From assembly GCF_001039355.2 (NCBI RefSeq), contig NW_019775935.1:1-64000 (forward strand): 64,000 nt of DNA. The letters run 5' to 3'. The stretch comes from Lingula anatina. Taxonomy: Eukaryota > Brachiopoda > Lingulata > Lingulida > Lingulidae. The notes under the pieces are model-generated. The model was not told where the DNA came from and ran no database searches. It saw only the letters and a program-made list of their open reading frames with translations. How positions within the stretch are numbered: position 1 is the stretch's first letter; every line of letters starts with the position of its first letter. Below, one piece after another: positions 1 through 11,794 of the stretch. The translations under genes and the position numbers were made by a program.

Positions 1-381
1 CCCCTGAAGGCTACGGCCCTGCTATTTATCTGCCTGCCTGTCTATGTGATAGTTAACTTTCCAAAAGAAACCCATGTTATTATTTGCTGAATAACATCAA
101 CTTACACCCAACAAAGTTTGTGACCAACATATTTTACAGAGTTTATAATGTTATAATAAATAAGCGCAATCCAAGATTTCTTTGTACATTGTAGCACTGT
201 TTCTTGAGAGCCAATACAGTAAGTTGCCTCTCACCATTGCACTAGCTGTGAAACTATGAAAATTACATACAGTTTCACTGTGCTTGTACTGTTTGATACA
301 CAAGCAATTTGGTTGTACAAGTAAGACAGTATAAAATGAGGACACAATTGGCAGAACTTGTACTGTAACAATAACACATAC
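1..381 (-). other. Calpain-15 intron (partial)
   Basis: AT-rich intron following the donor at 381. I find no continuation of the SOL-homology region in either direction and no repeat. Confidence 0.7.
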
Positions 382-543
382 CTTGAACCTTCTTGAAAAA
401 GACCAAATTCTATTTCAGTTGGTTGGTACACTGTAACCATAGCAACCTGCATTGGTCCTTTAGCATTTGGTGGGAAACTTCCCTGTAGTCTCATCTCTCT
501 CCAGTCTCCCTTGACTTTGCATATATCAACGCTGTCAAAATAG
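382..543 (-). CDS. CAPN15: Calpain-15 coding exon 10: end of protease core
   Basis: 162 bp encoding [14 protein letters not shown], then [10 protein letters not shown]. The donor is AAG|GTATGTG at 381-375. It ends in phase 2, so at least one more exon lies beyond the left edge. No matching exon is visible in 1-381. Confidence 0.94.
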
Positions 544-3500
544 CTGAAATATTTAAAACAAATATGAAAAACACCCCAATGAACACTGAACAAAAATGTA
601 GGACTGTAACAGCCATGATAACAATGATTGACATTGCAAATCTTTGTATTTTTAAATGTAACATATAAATAAATATTTTTTGAATTATTTCCATATCAAT
701 AACTCCCAAAAAGAAAAACCTAGCAAGTCAAACCACTATGTACTGAATGAAGGGATTTGATTTCATTCTTGTGCTTTTGCAGTAACATAATCTCCTTACA
801 ATCTAAAACTAAAGGAAAAGCTATACCTGAGAAAATCTTCCAGCGACATCCAGAATATTCCTTCCTGTCCTCCATGAACCAGTAGTTGGTTTTTTCGTGT
901 TTTTTCAATTTCTTGCCACCTGGGGGATCTGTCTGACCAGTCCCCCTTCCAAGAAAATCTCCCCCATGGGTTACGAATTTTCAGAAGTCTGAAAAAGATT
1001 TTAATATTCATATGTATTCTTTTATACAAAATAAAATAGCTAATTTAAAAACTCTGTGTATCAGGATTCATTTAAAGTAACATTCAACAAAGTCTTTAAA
1101 AGATTTTTACACAATAAATACAGATCTTATCCTATCTTATATCAGCAAATTAAAAGGTCTGATAACATATATTATTTACCAGTGACATAACTGCTGATTT
1201 TTATACCAATAAGGTTAAAGGTAATATATCATCAATCAGACATAACTATGTCTGATGACAGACATGAAGCAATTTTCATGTTGACATTTAGGTATTATAT
1301 TATATAATAAAATAATTACTGACATTCCCTTCTGGTCAATATTAATGTTGTTTTGCAGACCTCATCCAAAGACAATATTTTTTATAATATTATACCAGTA
1401 AATTATACATATGTATAGATATGGAACATTTTGTTGACACAATTGAATATCGTAGCATTTGATGATAAAATGGATCTTTTTATCTGTCTAACCAATTATT
1501 ATCTATCGGTTTCTTACCTGTTCCCAATAACATTCTGCACATCAAGGATGGAATATGCATGTCTAGCACGAAGACCTAAGTCTTGGTAGAGTTCTTCATT
1601 GGCATTCATGTTGCCTCCACCACAAGATGCACCCATGAGAAAGCTGGAAATAAAACAAGATGAAAATGCATCTTTAGTAAATATGAAATCATGTAATCAC
1701 ACCTGTGTTGAAAGACTCAAGATTGCCCCATGGTGAGTTAAGTTTGTGGTTGTTATGGTAATATTAGCCCCTGATTCAGCTCAATTTTTATCTCGGGCCA
1801 AAATGTGTGTATTTCTACTTTATTTTCACATCTAAAGTAATGACCTGAATGTGAATATTTTATTACTGTAACATTTTAAAGTCCAATTTCCCGATATTGT
1901 TGATAACATCTGGATTAAGAGACAGGGAAGTAAATAACAGGGAATGTTAACAAGCACTGATAACAAACAGCTGCCTCACACACGTATTATGTATAGACCA
2001 GGAAGTTCTGTAGGGGTGAAACATGTACTTTGATGGCTTTATTCCAACAGGATATCCAGGCCAAATTTATAAAGAATGTCAAGTCATTTCAGTTCACAGA
2101 ACTCCTCAAATGAGATACCATATGCTTATTCTAATAAGATAACAACATCCAATTCAGTACAAAACACTAAGTCACAAATTCTTTTAAAATAAAATGCAAA
2201 GTATACATGGAAAGGAATATGATAGAGATATTGATTGATTTTACCCTGATTCTCTGGAACTGAGTAGTTGTGCCCATATGAAGTCAGCATCCACTGGATC
2301 TTCATGGGGACTTCCACTGTCTGGAGAAAATAACAACAATAAAGTAATCACAAAGTACAGTATGAATATGCCATATTTTGCATTACAATTATTGATTATT
2401 ATGGCCTTCATAAGGCTATTTCAATTGGTATCCATCAGTTATAATTTTTCTAGTTGATGGAAAAACTAAATCAGAATATCAGTATCCTGACAAGAAAAAC
2501 TGAGATATGAAAGTTCACTCCCTGGGGGACAACTATTATGCAGTTTTCACAGAGCCTTAATAAATGGCTTTCAGAAATATTGACCTTTGACAATAACTAT
2601 GATATAAAAGATGTTCACCCTGGAATTTTTATGAACTACCATATATAACTAGAATATTTGAATAACTGCACTGCACTGTAAAGGGGTATTTTCAGTGATA
2701 AGAACTCCAATGACTTGAAGATCCATACAATGTTTCACAGCTCTATGTCTGTTTCTAGTATTAAAATGACAATAACTGAAACAGACAGATGTTGACCCTT
2801 CTCCAGTAGTTCAGAGCTTGCTATCAATACAATGTAATTGGGATAACAGTGAAAATGCACAGGATTAAGATCAGATAATTCATTCCTTTCATCATCCATT
2901 TTAGGGCCAGCAAAAGACTGTAATCTGAGCTTTCTGATTCTTCAAATTAACTATTAATGTTGGAATTGCATAAGGAAACACAAAACACATTCATAAAATG
3001 CATGCAAATCTTAAATTTGTGGTAGGGTTTTTTTCCTGGGGGGTGGGATGGGGGGTTGGTATGCTGTGAGGGAAGTTCCCTATAATCCCATACTTACTAT
3101 GCAGTGCTATACTCTCACAAGGTGCCCCAGTCAGTGTGGACAGACCCTCTATACATCTTCCTGCTATGAGGGCTTCATAACAGCCATGTACCTTGGCTAG
3201 GGCTTTCTCTATCAAAGGAACCCACAGCTGGCGCCTCTTAGCCTACAATTAGAATTTTTATATAAGTAGAATACACAAATACATTAAAGTCATATTTTGC
3301 CACAAAACCTGGCCAAAATGCCACCATATAGTATCAAATAGCATAACTAAAAGAAATGCCCAAGGGCATTGTTTTATATTTTTCAAAAATTGATATTTAA
3401 ACAGACATTTCTGCTTTTTTCTGTGTTATATATAACCCTTGGCCATTTTGACTACTTATTTGTCTACTTGTGCTATTGCACACCCAGCAGTAACAAAAAC

Positions 3501-6500
3501 TTAGGCATTTAAAACTGTTCTTTCAAAGCAGAAACATCTATATTAGTTACACTGTCATATGAAAGAATAGAAAAATATATTGCAGTGTCAAGGAAAAAAT
3601 TACCATACCACTGTGTAAAAAAAATGTATATTCAACAATCTATATCCTAACAATAACAAAAACAGAATAGATCAAGTACCCAGACTTTTCCCCACCTGAG
3701 AGTAGACTAGCCTTCCAGAGGCATCACACGGGAAGAGGTCATCCACCAGGACAGTGGTCCACAGGCCATCTTTACACAGCCTTATCTGGTATGCTCCCTC
3801 TGGACACACCTCACGCGTAATGACCACTTTCTCTACCAGGTCTGGCCTCTCTGCTAGCACTGCCAAGGCACTGAGAAACCTGAAATGTCAAGAGGGGCAC
3901 ATAGACACACCATCTGCTTCTATTTAAATATCCCCATGGACATACCTGCATGGGTAGTTTGCACTTGTATATACATGTAGTTGAATGTGGAGTGACATCC
4001 TTAAAATGGGTTTGAAAATTATGGCATATGCAAAAGTAGGAGATTTAGGTTCTTTTTGCACTATCTGTAACCACATAAACATGGCTCTGTTTAAGTGTCT
4101 CCGTTAGGTTCACGAAATAGAAAGATTGTATACAAACACATACATATGAACCTACATATGAATACACAAGGACACATATATTATTAGAATATACAGATTT
4201 ATACTAGAAGATACTGCAAATAAAAGCGAATTCAAAAAGGAATACCAGCAATTCCCTAGGACACCCTGTGATATATCTGATGGCATAGGACTTCTCCTGA
4301 ATACAGTCCAGTTGGTCATCCTCTCCTGCATACTATTGCAGGCCACTTCCTGTGGTCTTAACCACTGCATCACTGGGGAATCAGGGTGATCTTGGGGCTT
4401 GTAGTTGAGAGACTGTGGACCCGGTCGAAACTGATCATCAACAAACCTATCTTTATTCTGAAATATCATACAATTGGTAAAAATGATAATCTATTTCATT
4501 AACTTTTTTATGATCTTATTGGTAACAAATTATGCATTCCTCACTTCTATTGTTTTCATTTTAAAGACTCTAAACCAAAAGATTACTAATACCACATGCA
4601 CATTTCTTTAGCTCTCCTTTGAAATGTTCAATATATCAAATATTTCACACACAAATCTGTAAACTTGCAATTAAGAAAAGTATTTATCATCTACAGGCTT
4701 ATCTCTACTCTGAAATGTTCAGTTCAATTAATGAAATATTTCACAAACCCAGTTCCAGTTTTAATCATACTTCCTGTGATAAGAAGCAGAACAATTTCCT
4801 GATAACTGATGTCAACATGATCAATGCCAGGCAGTGAAAGCCAATGTCATTCTAATTTGATAAGACAGGAAAAGACCAAAAGCTACTGAATTAAAATTTG
4901 CTTATTTAAATCAGTAAAGTGAAGTGTAGACAATGTCATATAGACCACTAAACTGGGTAGTTTGATGGGTGGAAAGATGGATAATTTACATAAATGAGAG
5001 TTAAGGAAAAATATATGTATTCAGCACAAAGCTAGAAAGGCTGCAACTGACATCTACAATTATAAGGACTCTAAACTCTTTAGCTCCATCTAAAAATGGT
5101 GATGATTTTTAATGTTTTACAGACATGCATTGGTATTAAGTACCTGTTTACAATATGCAATGATTCCTTCCCAAATTTCCTTAGCTTTCTCTTCTTCCTT
5201 ATGCCTCACAGTTTCCATCAGTTTACTCTCCTGTCTCAGCAAGGAAGAGAGTGGTACTGATGGTGGAGGAGAGGTAGGGGCTGGTCCAGGAGACTGGCAG
5301 AACAACAATATACCATACAATAGAATTATCATACTAGTAATTTCACATCTCAACCAAATTTTAAATATAAGATTTAAAATAATCATCGAATACCGTAATA
5401 TTCACTGAATTTTTCATTATAAAATGCAAATGCTTAATACAACAACAAAAGTCAAATCACACAAAAGCTATTGAAGTAAAAATTGGGTCACATAGTGTGT
5501 TAATTTAGCAATATATTTAAATTCATTTTTTTTTGGAGTGTGATGAGACTGGTTAAAATATTTAATTGAAAATTACCACATGATTTGTCTGGGACTGAGA
5601 GACACCACTTACTTTAGCAGCTGTATGTACTGAAGTCCTACAAACATGGCACGTCTTTGCACTGAGGTCATTGACATAGGTACAGACAGTACATGTCCAT
5701 TGTGGTCGTGAGAAGTGGTTTGAACTTGACAATGGTGACAGAGGTAGAGGAGGCAACTCAGACTCCACAGGTTCTTTGTGCTTTGACACTGACTGCTCAC
5801 TGTCAGTCATTTTGGTTGTACTTGATTGTAAATGTGTGTTTGTTGCTGATGTTTTAGCATTTGCTGCTGTTGCAGGCAAAGCTGCAATCGCCTTATTCTG
5901 TGGTGTTGTCACTAATGCTGCTGTTTTGTATCTTGCCACTGATGTTGATGCAGGGGATGTGATTGGCACTGGTGAACTGTTCAGAGGAGATACATTGTAA
6001 TCTAAAGGTATATCATCTGCATTAGGTAACAAGACTTCCTTCTTGGATTGACAGGCACCACACACTGGTGCAGTCACTGGGTTCTGTAGTGTACATCTAC
6101 GGCACTCCCACATTTCCCCATGTGATAATTTGTCTTCTTTCACATCTTGGGGTCTCGGGAAGTCACACATTTCACACTTGGTATTAAATGCTGTGTTATT
6201 AAAAGTGCACATTGTGCATGTCCATGTAGAAGCCTTCTCAGAATCAGTTCCTGGATCAGGCTGTGAGGGATCTCGTTGAAAATCCTCCTCCATCTCAACA
6301 TCTTCCGATGTGAGATCAACAACAGGCTCTTGGTATTTTTCATGAGAAAACAAGTGATAAGAGCCCCTGGTTAGATCAATGGGGTCCTGTCTGGAACTAC
6401 CTACAGCACTGGTCTTGGTAGTTGTAGGATCATTACACCTATCACATTGTTTCTGCCACGGGGGATTGCATGAATATGAGCAGTGCTTACAAGTCCACTC

Positions 6501-8069
6501 TTTCTCTTCTCTGACACGAAGGGACTCTTGTGATGTGTTTTTTTCTTTAGACTTTGGTATCTGCTTAGGAAGACTACATAAAGTTTGGGGTACAGCAGAG
6601 TCAGAACTACTTTTTTCCAGATGGCGGTGCTTGTTCTGAACTGCCAATGCTGAGCTGGAAGGAAAGGTCACTGGGGTACTTGATGTTCTACGGGAGTCAC
6701 ATGCAGTACACTGCTTTACAGTCACTGGATTATCTAATGTACATTTCTTACACTTCCAAGTTGCAAAAGCAAAGCCGCCTTCAGAATTTTGCATTGGGAC
6801 AATATTGTCATTAGTGGTCACATGTCTCGCAGTATTAGGAACTGGAGGCTTATAGTTTGTGCTAGGGGGATATAAGATTGAGCCAATGGAAGTACAAGTG
6901 GTATCACTCTGTATGTTTGTACTATTTACAAATGTTGGAGATATTTTTCGAGCTCCATTCCTTCCCTGTAGGTCCTCTTTGTCATAAACCTGTATAATTA
7001 CAGGGTTGAGTGCACAGTCCATTTCAACATCATTTTCTTCCAATTTGCAAGGAGCATAATGTATCTTTTGAGTTGTATAATCAGGTAAAGTGGAGCTGTT
7101 TTCGTCACTTCTTTCATATTCTTTGCTACTGGTAACTGAAGCAGATTTTAGAGTGTTTTCTTTATCCTGAATTTTTTCCTCAGTTGTACCTGGCAAAGGT
7201 TTATCTGAAGAAGCTGTTGCCACCTTTTCATCCTTCTTATTTTCCTTTAATGAACCATCAGGATTATTTGAGGAAACACTCTGAGGGACAATCAAGTCTC
7301 TCTGGTAGCTACACTTCTGGCATACTTGTACTGTAAGTGTATTGATGAAGCGACAGTACTTGCAGCACCATTCCTTGGTGATTATTTGACTGTTTCTGAC
7401 AATCAGGTGTCCTTCTGCAGCTCTCTCCATCTTTAGTCTGAAGACAGTGAAAAGAAGAAGTAAACAGCAGTAAATATGTATAAGCCTGTAGTTCAGTGTC
7501 AGCTTAAAAGATATGGAAAAAAATCTGACAGTAGTTCAATTTGGCCTTCTACATGAGTCATTGCCACATGATAATTAACAACACTACCAGTATAAAGATA
7601 GATCTATATTTTGGTAGCAGTTTCAACAGGGGTTCTCTTTCTGAAAATGTGTGCTCTTTAAACATCCTTAGTTGACAAAACGTAAGAAAGGGGTAGAATC
7701 TACATCAAATTTCTATTCAGAGCGGGCATCCTGGGCATGAGAGGGCGGTCCTTTTCACAACCCAACACTCCTGTCCACGGACCTAAAAGAAAGCACTCGA
7801 TTTAATAAGATTATCATGTAGTACAGTATTAGCCCACCAGTTGTCATACAGGCATCAAACCAAATTTACCCATCAGTAACGCTTTCCTGGCCCTGGTAAT
7901 CCCCAACTGCTTTCTCTTTCAACCCATTGTCGACAAGGTGAGAGTTACAGTCCGTACAGTGCTCTGCTGATCGAACCTTGTGGCAGCGGTAGCAGACATC
8001 AGCGTCCTTACTATTGAGGTAATTACAGTCATTGCACCTCCACTGAAGTACAGAGGCAGTTGAACCCAT
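382..8069 (-). CDS. CAPN15: Calpain-15 / small optic lobes (SOL) cysteine protease, 5' portion (C-terminus off window)
   Basis: Intracellular calpain-type cysteine protease of the SOL family. Ten coding exons on the minus strand join in frame at GT-AG sites: 7870-8069, 5613-7437, 5144-5293, 4246-4457, 3696-3879, 3098-3242, 2245-2320, 1518-1643, 827-988 and 382-543. They give 1080 codons plus two bases. Seven RanBP2-type zinc fingers (W-x-C-x2-C-x10/11-C-x2-C) lie at about residues 10-29, 90-109, 294-313, 381-401, 472-491, 510-529 and 647-666, separated by Ser/Thr/Pro-rich linkers. The protease core follows, with catalytic Cys795 (GNCW), His959 (RHAYS) and Asn979 (RNPWG), so it should be active. 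The start is the first ATG after an in-frame TGA and is followed by G, although -3 is T. In known relatives a C-terminal SOL-homology region of roughly 260 residues follows; it must lie left of position 1. The introns (283-777 bp) show no other gene. Family members function in eye and brain development; the role here is inferred. Confidence 0.95.
827..988 (-). CDS. CAPN15: Calpain-15 coding exon 9: protease domain with catalytic Asn
   Basis: 162 bp encoding [19 protein letters not shown]; Asn979 completes the triad. It ends [12 protein letters not shown]. The phase-2 donor is CAG|GTATAG. Confidence 0.95.
1518..1643 (-). CDS. CAPN15: Calpain-15 coding exon 8: protease domain with catalytic His
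   Basis: 126 bp encoding [13 protein letters not shown] and then [14 protein letters not shown]. His959 is the catalytic histidine. The donor is CAG|GTAAGA. Confidence 0.95.
2245..2320 (-). CDS. CAPN15: Calpain-15 coding exon 7: protease domain
   Basis: Short 76-bp exon encoding [20 protein letters not shown] and linking to the [11 protein letters not shown] strand. The split codons on both sides (A|AC and GG|C) restore the frame. Confidence 0.9.
3098..3242 (-). CDS. CAPN15: Calpain-15 coding exon 6: protease domain
   Basis: 145 bp encoding [20 protein letters not shown] followed by the LTGAPCES motif. The acceptor is ttgtag|GCTAAG and the donor CATA|GTAAGT, phase 1. Confidence 0.95.
3696..3879 (-). 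CDS. CAPN15: Calpain-15 coding exon 5: protease domain
   Basis: 184 bp, starting [19 protein letters not shown], a near-canonical SOL-calpain stretch, and continuing to the VLVDD-PCD strand pair. The donor is CAG|GTGGGG, phase 0. Confidence 0.95.
4246..4457 (-). CDS. CAPN15: Calpain-15 coding exon 4: protease domain with catalytic Cys
   Basis: 212 bp, beginning [10 protein letters not shown] (the family's FVDD-F-PGP region) and ending in the active-site LGNC-W. The Trp codon is split TG|G across the next intron. Cys795 is the nucleophile. Confidence 0.95.
5144..5293 (-). CDS. CAPN15: Calpain-15 coding exon 3: linker into protease domain
   Basis: 150 bp, phase 0 at both ends, residues 676-725. 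A Pro/Ser-rich stretch is followed by a charged helix-like segment ([20 protein letters not shown]) leading into the calpain domain. The acceptor is ctgccag|TCTCC and the donor CAG|GTACTT. Confidence 0.9.
5613..7437 (-). CDS. CAPN15: Calpain-15 coding exon 2: zinc fingers 2-7 and SIM-like motifs
   Basis: Large 1825-bp exon carrying residues 67-675: zinc fingers 2 to 7 and the low-complexity linkers between them. The acceptor is cttcag|ACTAAAG and the donor AAA|GTAAGT (phase 0). Between fingers 4 and 5 are PIDLT (residues 419-423) and VVDLT (439-443), the latter followed by an acidic run. Both look like SUMO-interacting motifs. Confidence 0.95.
7870..8069 (-). CDS. CAPN15: Calpain-15 coding exon 1: start codon and zinc finger 1
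   Basis: Encodes residues 1-66 plus two bases of codon 67. It contains zinc finger 1, with Trp10, Cys12, Cys15, Cys26 and Cys29. The donor is GG|GTAAAT. Joining to the exon starting at 7437 keeps the frame (GG|A, Gly, then Leu-Lys-Met). An in-frame GTG at 8102 lies just downstream of a TGA and is not needed as a start. Confidence 0.85.
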
Positions 8070-8387
8070 AAATATGGTTAAAATTTGTAAAATCGTGGCC
8101 ACTGCTATTCACTCCACCGATTGTAAACATAGCCTTTCATGATATCAAAAAATCCCCTTCCTTAGATTAAAAAACTTTTTTCATTGGTAGTTTCCATGCA
8201 CCATGCCCATATTGACCAACCAGCAGGCGCGTTACGAAATTCTGGTGACGTCAGGGATACTTAATCGACTCTCCGCCATTAAACTTCCTGTTTAGTCCCG
8301 AAGTTAGTTTCCTGTTCATTTCTCAAAGAATGACAAATCAGAAGAAGGGACGAAGTCATCGATGCAGCAGTGAAGGCCGCAGCTAGT
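8070..8387. promoter_or_regulatory. Putative bidirectional promoter between calpain-15 and GAB genes
   Basis: The 318 bp between the two divergent start codons must hold both 5' UTRs and core promoters. Visible sites are a perfect palindromic CRE, TGACGTCA, at 8246-8253; an inverted CCAAT box (ATTGG) near 8183-8187; and a YY1-like GCCATT at about 8275. No TATA box sits at a convincing position. A CRE plus a CCAAT box without TATA is typical of shared head-to-head promoters in animals. The transcription start sites are not determinable from the sequence. Confidence 0.6.
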
Positions 8388-8468
8388 ATGGATATCATTT
8401 ATTCTGGCTGGTTAACTAAATCCCCCCCAGAAAAGAAGTTAAACGGACCCATAAAGTTTCTGAAGGCG
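8388..8468 (+). CDS. GAB: GAB coding exon 1: PH domain N-terminus
   Basis: 27 codons ending FLKA, with donor GCG|GTAAGT in phase 0. ATG is followed by G. The GAB-signature SGWL-KSPPEKKL lies in residues 6-18. Confidence 0.93.
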
Positions 8469-11400
8469 GTAAGTGCCTTAAATTCGAGATCATTCATTTA
8501 TTTGTTTACGCTTGTTTTTGTCATGATAAATATTTGAATTAGTGCCAGGGTTAAAATGGTCCTGTTTTAATATCACATATTTCACACTACAAGGTTGTTA
8601 TCTAGTGGCAGTCCTTTGTGTTATTGCATTTAACTGCATTAAAAGCGTTACGTATGAAGTATAGGCAACTTCTCCCCGCAGAGAACCGAGCGCAAGGATG
8701 GCAAATAAGTGCCACTTGTTGAGGTGGCGACCCACTGTCGACCACAGCTCTCCCTGTGAGGATATTAATGATGCCATGGCCAGATGGTCAGTTGAGATAG
8801 CGAGGCTTTCTCTCTACAAGCAGTTGTTGAGAATTTGTTGAGGATTTCCAGTGTAATACTATGATATATACATCAAAGTGTTTTACCATATGAAATATGT
8901 GAAATCAAAACAACAGGCATTTTGTTTGTGGTGTGCCTAATGGTGCATTCTTTTAGCAGTGAGGGGATTGGGCTTGTATCACATGCAGCTTAAATTGGCC
9001 ATACTCGAAGTGCACAGTCCATGTTCTGTAGTAAAACAGTGAAGGAATTTGAGTGTTTTCAACTGGTTATTCACCCTTTTATATGTCTTCAACTTTTTAT
9101 TTGAGGATCAGGGTACATATGCATTAAATAATCTGTCTGTGGTATTGAAGAAGTTGTTGTTGGCTGTGCATTAAACTATTGTTGGAATTCCAACTTGCTC
9201 ATCATCTTATTTCCTGACACCTGGGCTCGTTTTACTCTAGTTTGGTGTTCACAACTGATATGTAGCTATGTTGTGTATGACTTGCCCCTTTGTTTTATGT
9301 ACCCTAGATGCCAGCATCTTACCTCATGTCACATTTGATACTATCAAGAATGTATTACCACATTCTTAACATTATGCACATCAGTGGCACATTATGCAGT
9401 GAGCAAAATTAAGTGTGGAATTTAGATGAAAAAGTCTGTCAAAATTTCAGGAAAGTAGTTTTTGTGAAATAGCAGTCATAATATTATATGAATGTCTTTA
9501 TGATAATAGTCATATTCATATGCTCATCTTGACCCCTGACTATTATCATAAAGACATTCACATAATATTATGACTGCTATTTCACAAAAACTACTTCAAG
9601 ATTAATATGACTTTTTTTCATACAGCATTGATGTAAACAAGATGCAAATGTTGATTTTCTGTACTTAGCCCAAGTTACCTTGGTGACATTGGTTGTCCTA
9701 TAGCAGAAGACCAGTTTATAAGGTCAGATCTTGCTACTCAGCTCCACAGTGCATGTTTGTGGAGAATGTCTTGGACAGTTTCCATTATTGTGTTCCTGTG
9801 CCCAGATGAGGTTGTCAAGATGAACATATGAATATGACAAAAGGCAGGGATTTTGCAAAATGCTTTAATTGGTATTCTTTAACGTCAAATTGAAACATAT
9901 GTTCTTTATTTTTTTCCTGATATCTTTTATATAAGTTTTGATGCTTCTGATTCTTGGACTGGAGTTTGACATTTTCATCAAGCCTAAACTACAGATTAAG
10001 CCAATAAAAGTAGTTTGACTTCCTTCATTGAAGAGCTTTTTATGGAGAGTCAGCTTTTTGTAGCTGAAAGATAACATGCTTTTAATGCATAACTGTTAAA
10101 TTCAAGTATTGATTAGTGTAGTGCTGACCAGAAGCCAAAACCATTAACTCATCCATTATCTCACAACCAAACTACTTGGACTGATGAAGCATTTGCATCA
10201 TGTCTGTCACGATGAATGAAAAATGAAATTTTAATTGTAAACTAATGTGTGTGCATCCATTGGAACCACACGTTTGCTTTAGAAGAAGTGACTCTTCTTA
10301 AAACACTATATTTATCCTTTAAGTGGATAATTTTTGTTATGTCTTGAATGTTTAGGGCACTATTTCTACTTTACACATTTTAATAATTTGGCTGAACAAA
10401 ATTACTGGATGTGTTTGTTAGAACTCCTTAAAGCTTTTCAGTAAGTTTGAAATTAAACTTACCTGATTGAGTTAATTGGAAAATATGCTGGCTTTGATTT
10501 GACATGCTGTAACTAGCATTAGTAGATTACAGTGTACTCAATATCTGATAGTAAGCACAATGCGAGACTGTATCTTTATAGTATGCAATATACACTATAT
10601 CTTTGTGGTCATGTCATGAGTACAGAGGAATGAAAGAAATCCACTCCACATATGCTGACTCAAGTGGAATAAAATTTGAATGATAATTTTTACAGTAATC
10701 CATCATATTGCTGACTCAGCTGACTAATGTTTGAATGATAGATATTTGATAATGAAGTGATTTGAAGGCAAAATGGACAAATGGGTCTAGAGTGAAAATA
10801 AAACTTAAAAGTTTTATGTATATTCTGCTGACTCAAACTACTTGTCATATATTTGAATTCTTATTTTCAGAGTGATGTGTAAAGGTAGAATAATACAGGT
10901 GAGCACTGACTCACTGCCATGCATACTGCAAATAGGTACTGATGAGAACTTAATGTGAAATGACTGTATACCTTCCTTTTTATGAAAACGGAAGTGTCAC
11001 TGAACTAATCTGTCACAACTTAAAAGTAGGTCATGAACCATTCAACAATAGTAAACTACTAGTATGTTACTTCTTTTCCACACAGTAAAATGTTTTTGTT
11101 ATATGTTCAAATCTGAGGAAGGTAGAGTTGTAGTAGCATCTGTACTCCATCTCCAATTTTTTTTTGTAGTAAATATAGGTATAAAAGTGCATAAAATTCA
11201 TACAGATAAAGGTTGTTACAGAGGGGGAGATACTGTTGTGTTCAGTTTTTATGTAAATGGAATAATTAAGTCTGAGTATAACAGTTACATGTACTTATTA
11301 TTCTCTCATAGCACACATTATTTCATTATTATCAGTTTATTTGATTCCATTTTATGTGAATCCCTTCTATTTCATGTGAGTTTGAGAGGATGATATGCAT

Positions 11401-11737
11401 TTTAAACCAGGAAGTATGCTCTTGGGATAAATTAATGAAATTATCTCAGATTTATTTATAGGAATTAGAAAAGATATACAACTTCCTGCCAACTGGAGCC
11501 ATATTGAACAAGTTTTTGTTTGGGAAGTCCTGTGAGTTTTCTCCTCATAGTTATTCTCTGTTTGTCTACTAACAGCAAGTCAGTCTACACATAAGTTCTC
11601 CTGACAGCAAAAATATAAATTGTTAAAAATGTCTGTAGGTTGTAAGCTAACCACCTCGTCACAATGCTGGCACAGGGACATGTTCTTGCTTAACAAGAAT
11701 AGCAGCTGCAAAAAAGTATTTGCTGCTGCACTATGTG

Positions 11738-11794
<57 letters not shown>

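Noticed and set aside
151-345. Possible further calpain-15 exon at the left edge
   Set aside because: None of the frames continues the sequence after the EGSR end of exon 10 or resembles the SOL-homology region.
8070-8102. Upstream GTG (8102) as calpain-15 start, giving an N-terminus like vertebrate Met-Ala-Thr
   Set aside because: The codon is GTG, not ATG, and follows a TGA directly. The downstream ATG at 8069 is the first in-frame Met and leaves zinc finger 1 intact.
11064-11393. 109-codon plus-strand reading frame
   Set aside because: No family resemblance and low-complexity hydrophobic composition; treated as chance.
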